This document shows, in pieces, positions 41,776 to 50,784 of a stretch of DNA of 64,000 bases (its first letter is position 1; every line of letters begins with the position of its first letter). The notes under the pieces were generated by a model. That model ran no database searches, was not told the origin of the DNA, and worked only from the letters and a program-made list of their open reading frames with translations. Source of the DNA: Paramyrothecium sp. XJ0827 (taxonomy: Eukaryota; Ascomycota; Sordariomycetes; Hypocreales; Stachybotryaceae); assembly GCA_020881915.1 (NCBI GenBank), contig JAJFPB010000011.1:124001-188000 (forward strand). Direction: 5' to 3'. The position numbers and the translations under genes were made by a program.

Positions 41776-43208
41776 TCACTCTTCATCGTACTGCTTGAAC
41801 GCGTCCACCAGCCTCTCTCTCGGTTGTGACGGCGGGCCAAGTACCAATTGGAATGGTGGGACTTGAGAAGCGACAGGCTGGCACACGGCAGAAATAAACC
41901 ATTTTGAACGCTTAAAATCCTTGGCGAGACTCTCCGATTGCTCATGGTTGATGCCTGCTTCCAGTGTCATGAGGTATCTTCGTTCTTTGTCTTTGATGTG
42001 TCCCTGTAGCTGCTCGAACAGCTTGTCGAGCGATGCCAATTGTTGTCGGTCGGTGAGAGCTGCTGGAATTTCCAGAGCATGCCGGTCTTGATTGATTGAT
42101 TGATTGATGTATTTTCCGTCCAGCGGCCTTCAGGCCGCCCAGGTCCCCTATAGGGGCACAGGACGTGTTGAGCTAAAGTATCTAGAGACCCGGCCTCGGA
42201 AGGCATCGCCCAGCGCTTCTTGCAAGACCTCGCTTTCTGGATGGGCTGTCGAGCCCAACTCTAGGGAGGCGGCCGCCAGGCACGCAGTACAAGTGTCTTA
42301 GCCACCCTTCCAACTGCCTTGCCTTCTACTCCTTCATCCAACACTTCGTAGGCTCTAAGGCGCTCCTTGTCGAAACCTCCATTCCGTCAGCGGAATATGA
42401 GGCAGATCTGGTCAACCCTTGGTTTTATCCAGTCAGAATTCTCTCGCTCGCCCGCCAAAGCTGCTGCCGCAGTCCATGCTCCAGTAACCAAGCGATGGAA
42501 ATGGCGGGAGAGCGGCGGTAGGGAAAAACCCTCGGAAGGAATCAGAGGCTGTCTGGCAGCTTACCTTCAGGGAGAAAAACCTCCGCGACCAGCCACCGTG
42601 ATTTAGAAAGGCAGGCTTTCTAATACCCGTAGCTCCTTGGTTCCGAAGGAAGCTGCGAGGTCCGCGTGGACATATTGTCGGAGCCAGCTTTTGTAGAGGA
42701 AGATGAACTCTCCTAAGGTCTTCCTCTGTGCTGTTAGGGCCCCAATAGGGGATAGCAGCAAAAAGCGTGGCAGAGTGGCCTGAAAAATGGCTCCCTACTA
42801 ACAAGCCACTAACAGCTATGAGGGGTGAAATTTTTTACAGGGGAGAGTTGAGCATGCCGGTCTGCGCCCGTTCAGCACCAAGTCTAGGGTAGGTGGGGAC
42901 GGGGAGGGGACGCCGCGTACCTGTTGATGCTCCTCGTGATCTTTCTCCGCCAACGTGTGGCCGCTCGCACTACAGGTACTCATGAGAGGGCAAACCACAA
43001 GTTCTTTGGCGAGGAAAATGGCATGCCATTCCCAGATAAATTGGCGCTGGTACTCAGCCTGCTCGTCGTAGTCACGGCTCTCTACGAGATGACGGTGGCA
43101 TTCTTCCAGCTCTCGGTGGTCGCATTTGATGGCGTCGGAGATGTAGTAGAGTCCAATTGTCATGATGTCGTTTGCATGCTCAGCTTTTATCAACCTTGGT
43201 TGCGTCAA
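41776..43208 (-). pseudogene. Hemerythrin-like (HHE) protein gene, split by a LINE
   Basis: Exon 1 (43208-42921) encodes IKCDHRELEECHRHLV, FIWEWHAIFLAKELVVCPLM and EKDHEEHQQ, the first three His/Glu ligand segments of a hemerythrin fold. The intron 42920-42862 (GTACGC..CAG) leads to exon 2, which starts TGML. A LINE interrupts it 12 bp in. The gene resumes at 42074 with WKFQQLSPTDNN, and after a one-base frame change continues LDKLFEQLQGHIKDKERRYL and ESLAKDFKRSKWF, ending at 41776. Fungal hemerythrin-like proteins bind a di-iron centre and may sense oxygen or iron. Here both the LINE and the frame change abolish the product. Confidence 0.75.
42089..42849 (-). mobile_element. 5'-truncated LINE (about 760 bp) with 14-bp target duplication
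   Basis: The tail is a tgat repeat at 42089-42109, that is (ATCA)n at the 3' end of a minus-strand element. A 14-bp direct repeat, GAGCATGCCGGTCT, flanks it (42075-42088 and 42850-42863). Inside near 42120 is cagcggccttcaggccgccc, a 3'-UTR-like segment. No reverse transcriptase is left. The variable-length duplication and simple-repeat tail indicate target-primed reverse transcription. Confidence 0.85.
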
Positions 43209-43348
43209 TTGCCAACTTACATGCCTGCCTATCCCCTATTATATACAGTTTCAGTGCAACTCATTGGCACCGGGTTGATCGCCTTTGGAGCCCTTGTTCA
43301 CATGGCACGCGCATATTTCATTGGCGGAACGTGGAACGCCATCCATTA

Positions 43349-45204
43349 ACGTACATGTAGCGAGTGGGACAGACAAGCGAGTGGGACAAAAATCCCTCAA
43401 CCTACATCATCACCAAAAGACCAAATGATTCACCACAACTAAGCTTGTCAAGCCAAAGAAATGAAGCTAATATCAATCTTGCACTTCAAGCCCTTCAAGA
43501 AAACCCAGAATTAAGCCTGCGACGCGCTGCGCAGATGTATAATATCCCTCGCCAATCATTGCACAATCGGAAGCATGGCAAACAGTTCCGGGGCGATACT
43601 ATGGCTAATTCGCGTAAACTATCTGATCTTGAGGAACAGACGATAGTTGAATACGTCCTTGACCTGGATCCACGAGGGTTTCCCCCCCGGCTTTGTGGTG
43701 TTGAAGATATGGCCAATCGACTGCCTGCTGATCGCGATGCGCCTTCTGTCGGAACACGCTGGGCTTCAAACTTCGTCAGGCGGCAACCACAGCTCAAGAC
43801 GCGTTTCTTTCGCAGATATGACTACCAGAGAGCCAAATGTGAAGATCCAATCGCAATAAACGCGTGGTTTGAACTTGTGGCGAACACAATCGCGAAGTAT
43901 GGCATAAGATCAAATGACACGTACAACTTTGATGAGACAGGCTTTATGATGGGCGTCATTATAAGCGGGATGGTCATTACAGGCGCAGAAAGGCGTGCAA
44001 ATCCTAAAAGGGTTCAGCCTGGAAACCGTGAGTGGGTTACAGCGATTGAATCGATCAATGCAGAAGGGTGGGCGCTGCCGCCGTTCATCATTGTTGCAGG
44101 CCAATATCACCTCTCTAGCTGGTATCGCGAAAGCAGCCTCCCGGGCGATTGGGCTATTGCAACCACTAAAAATGGCTGGACCGACAACGAGACGGGCCTC
44201 GAGTGGCTAAAACACTTCAATCGGCATACAATTCAGCGATCAAATGGTGCCTATCGTCTCCTGATCCTTGATGGGCATGAGAGCCACCATTCGGTCGCAT
44301 TTGAGGATTTCTGCAAGGAGAATAAGATTATCACGCTCTGTATGCCGCCTCATTCATCTCATCTACTCCAGCCGCTAGATGTGGGCTGCTTTGGGCCGCT
44401 TAAGAAGGCTTACGGTCGAGAAATTGAGCAATTGATCAAATGCTCTATCACACATTTCCAAGACCGAGTTCTTTCCCACCTTCCACGCCGCACACCGAGC
44501 CACTATGACCAATAACAATATTCGGGGAGGGTTTAAAGGCGCCGGACTTGCTCCTTTAGATGCGAACCATGTGATCTCGAAGCTTGATATCCGGCTACGG
44601 ACTCCAACGCCTGCTATCGATGAGCCGGAGCTTCCTGCCCCTTGGACCTCAAGGACCCCGAAGACGGTCAGAGAAACCGAATCTCAGTCTGAATACCTAA
44701 GAAGACGAATCAGAAGACATAAGAGTAGCTCTCCAGCATCAATTATTGATGCCCTGAACTCATTCTCTAAGAGTTTACTTGCAAATCAGCATAAGATGGC
44801 ATTACTAGAGGCTGAGGTTAAGGATCTTCGAGAGGCAAATGAGATACTAAGCCGGCGCCGGAGGGGAAAAAAAGAAACGCCTACGCAATGGAGGGACAAT
44901 GACTGTAGAGGAAGGTCAGGCATCAATTGATCAACGGATGTGAAAATGCAGATAGTGGCCGAATCGTCGAGGAGAGGTGGTCAAGGAAGATCAGCGCAAC
45001 CGAGGGAAAGACGCTGTGGCATTTGCGGCAAGCCCGGGCATAATGTAAGAACATGTAAAGCAGATATTCCAGCCTCTGGAGATGAGTGTAGCAGTTAGTT
45101 CTAAATGATCAAATGGTCTGTTGTGTTTTTATTGATGTTCCTATGCAGAGGGTTAGGTTTTGTGTCCCACTCGCATGTCTGTCCCACTCGCTATACATGT
45201 ACGT
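43349..45204 (+). mobile_element. pogo/Fot1-like element with both termini (1,856 bp)
   Basis: It starts ACGTACATGTAGCGAGTGGG and ends with the reverse of ACGTACATGTATAGCGAGTGG. TA is present on both sides (43347-43348 and 45205-45206). Each terminus holds a doubled gcgagtgggac motif. It sits directly 5' of the hemerythrin-like pseudogene. Confidence 0.85.
43364..45099 (+). pseudogene. pogo-like transposase with frameshifts
   Basis: The first frame carries the HTH (SLRRAAQMYNIPRQSL), the CENP-B-like part (FPPRLCGVEDMANRLPADRD), and the catalytic segments YNFDETGFMMGVI, LLILDGHESHHS and HLLQPLDVGCFGPLKKAY. It breaks near 44450 by a 2-bp loss (compare THISKTEFF in the intact copy at 50873). 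It resumes with GGFKGAGLAPLDANHVI, breaks again in the A-run near 44870, and ends with a zinc knuckle CGICGKPGHNVRTC near 45050. The expected start codon of MSSQRN is TTG here. All blocks are present, so the decay is recent. Confidence 0.85.
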
Positions 45205-45206
45205 TA

Positions 45207-46235
45207 CGTTAACGTTATTTGGACTGTGTATTTAGATTGGTATGCAGCATGCCATAATGCCATGTCTATGGAGCTGCGCACTGCGCTCCGGTTCCCCGTC
45301 TCCCACCACCATTCTCCCCCTCTTCTCCCATCCCACTTCTCTCATTCCCCGTCCTGTATCACCCTGTAGTAGTCTGGAATGCAGGTGGCGAAGAAAATCA
45401 TGTCATCGATTGGGTCGTCCCTTTCCCTGCTGCTGAATCGAATATAATCATGTGTCACATCTAGCCCTGCCAACAACCAGCTAAGGATCAAGCCACTTAA
45501 CCCACCGAGACATTACACTTCCGAAGTACTACTATAGTAAGTAGTAGCCAAAATGGCTGAACCATCCGAGATTGTCTAAGCCTGTGAAGTTACTGCTGTG
45601 AGGGAATGACATTTGAAAAGGTTGGCCCAGTCATTGATTGGGCTTAAGGGAATGTTGGTAGTCACCTGGGCTCCCATCCAGTCCGGACCAAGATAATCAG
45701 CCGCAGTTCCACCACTCTAGCGTAGACTAGACATAGAGTTCACTCCTTCTCCCTCAAGTTTGAACTCCATCCCTTAGAGATCGCGATTGGTTCTAGCTCG
45801 CGCTTCATTCCCCCCATTTGGCGGTGAGAGGTCTCACTGTCGGAGAGAAATGCGTTGGCTGAGCCATGTATCGCGAGCAGTAGCATCTGGTTTCACATGG
45901 CGGGGAAGGCGAGAAAGGCAAGAAAGGCGACAAATAGCTTTTTTGTAAGCAGTTTGCCTATAGGACCATAGATATGATTGGATAGCTTAGGTATGCCTAC
46001 AGCCGACTGTCTCGTATTACTGTGCCTAGATCGTTCACTGCATCAGCGGCGTTAGTATCGAATCATACGATCAAAAGCGACAAGGGCCATTATGTCTAAG
46101 AATGCGTTATGTTGTCCTACTTATACGTTCAACTCTGGTGAAGACTACATAAAGGAGGCCATTCCTCAAGTGCATCGTTCTATCAGTATCCAATCTACAC
46201 ATCAACAAATAATTTTCATCCTTAAAACAACAAAA
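45207..46235. other. Intergenic, likely promoter of the secreted protein gene
   Basis: No gene is supported. The last 60 bp are A/C-rich (ending aaaacaacaaaa before the ATG), a typical fungal leader. Confidence 0.45.
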
Positions 46236-46649
46236 ATGGTCTACGAACGGTCGCTCACTGGACTTGCTGTCCTGGTGCTTGCATTGGCGCCTGTAACGCA
46301 GGCCCAAGCAGTTCTGGGGACATGCATTAGCGGACAGTATGTATGCGGTGCGGCGCTGAGGGTTGCAGGTAAACTAGAACCCTAGTCCTATCCTATCTTA
46401 ATAGAAGTGCTAAACCCGTGCAAAGGATACAACAACGAGGCACTACAAACTGCCGTAGACCTTACCAACAGTGTGGCGAATAACCCCTCATCTACTCTGC
46501 CCGGGGGGTTTCTAAGCGAGAGCCAGCTTGACCAAATGCTCTATCATTGCACGGATATCTTCAACAACATAGCCGCTAACGCATTCTGCATGGTTGGCTG
46601 CATCGCCATGGATGGTTTAACTGTAAATGACCAGTGCGTGAACCCATAA
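46236..46649 (+). CDS. Small secreted cysteine-rich protein 1
   Basis: CDS join(46236..46368,46405..46649), 125 residues, with a 36-bp intron in phase 1. The signal peptide is MVYERSLTGLAVLVLALAPV ending at QAQA. The mature protein has seven cysteines, in the order GTC, YVCG, NPC, YHC, AFC, GC and DQC, and ends with IAMDGLTVNDQCVNP. A paralogue lies 1 kb away in opposite orientation with the same ..YVCG..LYHC.DI.N.I..N..C..GCI.MDG...NDQCV framework and the same intron position. The pattern resembles a broad fungal class of secreted proteins ending GC..DG..ND.C. The role is unknown; extracellular, candidate effector or competition protein by inference. The start context is good. Confidence 0.75.
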
Positions 46650-46929
46650 TAGCGTACATGTTATGGAGAATCGTGAGGGAGGCCACTACTCTTTTTTCCT
46701 TCACAGGGTTTTTTTTTAATGAGGGTGGGCCGGGGATTATTGTAGGAGTACTTTCAATAAATCTCCCATACTTCGATTTAGTCTTCGAAAGTGAACTTAC
46801 ATTCCCTAATATAATGGCACGGCCATTGAGTTGGCGAGGCTTAGCCTCCAATGTGGTTGTCTATTTTTCGACAGGACTACTTACTGTATCGTAAAATCCC
46901 TAGAGTTGATTCCCAGTGTCCCCACTTCG

Positions 46930-47157
46930 TCAGTCTATATAACCACTAACCAGGTGCCCAAAGCTTCCTTCTTTCCACTCCTCTAGCTCCACCAGTTGCA
47001 TAACCACCTTGGGTAAATGGTGAGTCTGATATTCGTTCACATGTGCTCCAGGGCCTTCGGGCAGTTCCTCAAACATATATAAAGCCTTCCTCCAAAGCTT
47101 CGCTTTATTAGCCAACATCAAGTTACTATATTGTTCAATGATCTTCTCCAAGTCCAT
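46930..47157 (-). CDS. Hypothetical small ORF or exon
   Basis: MDLEKIIEQYSNLMLANKAK begins a 75-codon frame with an amphipathic, helical composition (LWRKALYMFEELPEGPG, LPKVVMQLVELEEW). It ends just after GSFGHL at a GTTAGTGG that could be a splice donor, so it may be one exon of a larger, lost gene. It lies between the two secreted-protein paralogues. No family recognised. Confidence 0.3.
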   Translation of the reverse strand: MDLEKIIEQYSNLMLANKAKLWRKALYMFEELPEGPGAHVNEYQTHHLPKVVMQLVELEEWKEGSFGHLVSGYID

Positions 47158-47604
47158 GAACTAGAAAGCTTTGACCGCTGTCATGTGTTCGCTCGGTGGT
47201 CTTCCCACCTGGTTAGCAGCATTGAAGACAAATTCAATAATAATGCATGAGCATCTCTCGCGGAGTTAACACCATGACTTCTTCAACGTCATTCATAACT
47301 TGTAGCAGTATCTTATCAATTAATGCGCTCTTTCACTATTCTAGCATACATTCGTAATTAAGTTAGCTCGCCTGTGAGGGTCAAAATTCTTTAGCCCCTC
47401 ATGCTTCTAAACTAATCCCACCTTCAAAACTCCAGATTGCAACCAGATCTAGGAAATTCAACTGCGTAACTCAGCTCTGCTATCTATCTTGGAAGACCGA
47501 AAGTCACACCGCATTACTCGGTGAGCGACGAGGATGCAGGTCGGGGAGGTAGCCCCTAGATGTCATCATTAAATCGAGTCGAGTGCCGCAGCATGATTAA
47601 TCAC

Positions 47605-47976
47605 TTACATTACACACTGATCATTCTCCAATCTACCATCCATTGATATGCAGCCAAGAAGACAATAGGAGTTCCCGGTTATGGAATTATATATATCTTC
47701 GCAATGGTAAAGAACTTGAAGGAGCTGGATATCATCAAGAGTGGGAGGAATAACTCCGTTAGGTAGCTTCCCAATTGCGGCTCTTAAATAGGGTCTCCCA
47801 TACCCTTTTAAATAGAATAAGAGCCTCAGCCAGAGTGGTATTACGAAGGTCAGGGCATAAGTACCTCGCGAAGCCAGCTCATGTCCGCAGACATACTCCT
47901 GGAATTGGCAGGTTGGTCCAGCGTATACTACGGGCAAAATCGCAAGAAGCTGTGTAAATCGAATAACGTAGTTCAT
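47605..47976 (-). CDS. Small secreted cysteine-rich protein 2 (paralogue)
   Basis: Exons 47976-47865 and 47804-47605, 103 residues, with a 60-bp phase-1 intron at the same place as in protein 1 (just after ..VCG..L..). The signal peptide is MNYVIRFTQLLAILPVVYAG. Six cysteines match those of protein 1 (TC, YVCG, YHCED, SYC, GCIS, NDQC). Reading through the intron would add TYALTFVIPLWLRLLFYLK, a false membrane segment. A pogo element ends only about 6 bp upstream of the ATG, so the native promoter is displaced and expression is doubtful, although the frame is intact. Confidence 0.7.
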   Translation of the reverse strand: MNYVIRFTQLLAILPVVYAGPTCQFQEYVCGHELASRGTYALTFVIPLWLRLLFYLKGYGRPYLRAAIGKLPNGVIPPTLDDIQLLQVLYHCEDIYNSITGNSYCLLGCISMDGRLENDQCVM

Positions 47977-47982
47977 CACTTA

Positions 47983-49640
47983 GCGGGCCACATCACTAAG
48001 CGGGCCACATCACTAAGCGGGCCACTTTTCTCAATTTCATCCACTTCAACTTCAATACGCGATTTCTTCCGCCACAATCATGTCAGATCTTGCTGTCGAG
48101 TCTCGTATTATTCTTGCAATGGATGCAAAGAGTAAAAATCCAAAATTAAGCATCCGCCATCTCGCAAAGCAGTTCACTATCCCACGAACAACCTTGCAAG
48201 CTAGAATGACTGGAAGACCTTCAAAGGCTGTTACTCATAGCAGTCAATCGAATTTGACAATAGCTGAGGAGGATGTGATTGTTCAATACATACTGCAGCT
48301 GGATTCCAGAGGATTTTCCCCTCGGAAAACAGATGTGGAAGATATGGCCAATCTCCTCCTACTCAAGCGTGATGCGCGACGCGTCGGGAAGTGCTGGACT
48401 GATCGCTTCATTGTGCGACGGCCAGAGCTCTACACGCGTTTTTCTCGCCCATATGACTATCAAAGGGCTTTACAAAAGGATCCTGACGTGTTGAATGCAT
48501 GGTTTCGTCTGGTCGCTAATATGCGCGCGAAATACGGTATCCAGGATAACGATTTCTACAACTTCGACGAGACCGGCTTTATGATGGGCATGATCCGCGC
48601 TGGGATGGTCGTTACACGCTCAGATCGCATCAATAGGCCAAAGGCTATCCAGCCTGGTAACCGAGAATGGGCCACAGCGATTTGCGCCGCTGCGGCGGAT
48701 GGCCATATAGTGCCGCCTTTCCTCTGCGTGGCGGGCCGATTCCACCTTGCCGCCTGTACTCTAGCGGTCATATTCCAAGCACCTGGGTCGTCAAGACAAC
48801 TCCGAATGGCTGGACTGATCACGATACAGGCATTGAATGGCTGAAGCACTTTGATCAGCAGACAAGAGCCCGTCAAAAGGGTCAACATCGGATGCTTGTG
48901 CTTGACGGTCATGAGAGCCACATCAACGCGGAATTCGATGAATACTGCAAGGCCAGCAAGATCATACCACTCTGTCTACCAAGTCATTCTTCGCATCTAA
49001 CTCAGCCGCTCGATGTCGGCGTTTTTGGCCCATTAAAGAAGGCATACGGCAGTGAGATCTCGTTTCTAGCCCGGGCCAACATTACGCATATCACTAAGGA
49101 CGACTTCTTCCCCGCATTCAAGGCCGCCTTTGAACTGGCTTTTACGGAACAAAACATCAAGGGTGGCTTTCGGGGGGCTGGTCTTGTTCCATGGAATCCA
49201 GAAGCTGTGATTTCAATGCTTGATGTAAGATTACGGACGCCAACACCTCCCGGGACCTCTGACGGTCTGCCTCTGCCTTGGGTCTCCCAGACGCCCCGAA
49301 CTGCCACTGAAGCTCTTTCACAGTCAACTCTGATCAAAGATCGAGTATTCAAACACCAAGGAAGCTCCCCAACGCCAATTTTGACATCTGTTGACCAACT
49401 AGCAAAGGCTACAGTAAGTGTTAGCCATCGGCTGACACTTTTGACCGGGGAGATCAAAGCACTTCGAGAGGCCAACGAGGCGCTTTCGAAGCGGCGAAGG
49501 GCCAAAAGAACACGATTGCAAGATTCAGGACCTCTTTCTGGTGAGAAAGCTGGCCAGCTTTTAGTGGAAAAGGGTGTGCTGAAGGAGGAAGGACGTGATG
49601 AAGGCGCGGAGGAAGGGCCATCGAAGCGGCATCCCCTTAG
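47983..49640 (+). mobile_element. pogo-like element of a second subfamily, right end lost
   Basis: The left terminus consists of three tandem units of cactaagcgggccacat (about 47977-48030), the doubled or tripled motif typical of these ends, starting after a TA at 47981-47982. The transposase is 48080-49644. At about 49640 it is cut by the tail of a LINE, and no right terminus is seen beyond. Confidence 0.7.
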
Positions 49641-49644
49641 ATAG
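48080..49644 (+). pseudogene. pogo-like transposase, single frameshift
   Basis: It begins MSDLAVESRIILAMDAKSKN, with HTH ..SIRHLAKQFTIPRTTL, then FSPRKTDVEDMANLLL, YNFDETGFMMGMIRAGMVV, PPFLCVAGRFHLAA. There the frame changes near 48757 (one G apparently missing where W is expected), and it continues SSGHIPSTWVVKTT, MLVLDGHESHINAEF, HLTQPLDVGVFGPLKKAY, and a C-terminal helix with SKRRRAKRTRLQ. All three catalytic aspartates are visible. One base restores the frame, so either decay is very recent or the base is an assembly error. The C-terminal zinc knuckle is missing because of the LINE. Confidence 0.85.
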
Positions 49645-50650
49645 ATAGATAGATAGAGTTTATTACGCCCGGGAGAACGAATCTCATAGGGCCAGTAGGT
49701 ACGCTAAGCTATTTACGATTCCTCCGCATTGATCCGGTCTACACAAAGGAAAGCCCCACTTCTCTTCTTAAGTCTTTTCCATTCAAGCCTCGCTTGACTC
49801 TGCTTGACAGGCCTGCTTGAAGGCCGACTTCTCCAAGTGTTCAGCATCCTATCTTCAGCAGCTGAAGCATGGTCTGTCAACTTGAGGCTGTTCGATGTTA
49901 GTAGTCACCTGTGATGTTAATGTTTTAATATGTTCTGTTTTCCCTTTCTCAACTCAGTCTTCCCGTCGCCATCGCAAACTTGACTGTCGCTCGCACCGCC
50001 TCCAGGTTAGGTGCCCATTTGGGTCCATCTGACGCCGGCTTTCCACCCAGGAAGAAGGAAAGGTTTCCCATCATGCTTTGTCCAGCTTGTCGCATGTTTC
50101 CGCGCTCCGTATCCCACCTTGTGCATCGGAACAGGAAATGCTCCATCGTCTCTGGTGCGCGTCCGCACTCACACATGTCCGACCCTGCGGCCCCTATCGT
50201 GCTCAGGTAACTGTTGATCCTCGCCATTCCCGTACGAAGCTGCGACAGCACGTCGGCTTCTCGCCTCTTCAAGCTATCGTACAGCGCTTTCGTGTGCTTG
50301 CCCGGCAGGGCTCGGTCGATCCGCTTGGAGTAGCCGCCCACTTTGTCGGGTAGTCTCCGTTGCTGGCGTAGCCGCGCTGCCACTAGCCTGGTCCGGGTAG
50401 AGCGAGCCTGGTATGGCAGCACTTGCAGTGTGCATTCTGCTCTGGTTGCTCTCTGGGCTTGTCTTTTTGCTTCGCGGCCCATGGTGAGGTCGTCGTCTCG
50501 GGATGGTACCCATATCATTTTGACCCTGTTGTTTCCCTTTCTCAGTCGCTCGACGTGCTCATAGATCTGACGGATGGTGACCTGGCCTAACCAAGACCCA
50601 CGGCGGCCAATCCACTGGCGCCCGGGGCCAGTGTGGGGTTCCTTCATGAT
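49640..50650 (-). mobile_element. Tad-like LINE, 5'-truncated
   Basis: The 3' tail is the (atag)n repeat at 49640-49658. Upstream on the minus strand is the end of a LINE polyprotein (49949-50647). The 5' boundary lies near 50650, and no target duplication could be paired. Confidence 0.7.
49949..50647 (-). pseudogene. LINE RNase H and C-terminal zinc region
   Basis: The frame contains VKMIWVPSRDDDLTMGREAK then RQAQRA, which matches the end of the RNase H domain of Tad-type LINEs (..HWVPgH.g..GNE.AD..AK.A). It then has a C-terminal Cys/His segment MCECGRAPETMEHFLFRCTR. The reverse transcriptase and endonuclease are absent. The piece is typical of 5'-truncated insertion products. The 232-codon frame has no internal stop but no initiation signal of its own. 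Confidence 0.7.
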
Positions 50651-50784
50651 GACTCAGCATTGTCGAGGATGGTGCTGGGATGGGCCCGCACTGCCTAGAG
50701 TGGTATTACTCTTTGTTGCATATAGCTAATAAGTATATATACAGGGGTTAGTTTCGAAAACATCTGAAAGTCCAAATGAAATTA

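Noticed and set aside
47805..47864. Transmembrane segment in secreted protein 2
   Set aside because: It is encoded only if the 60-bp intron is retained. The paralogue has an intron at the same position and phase.
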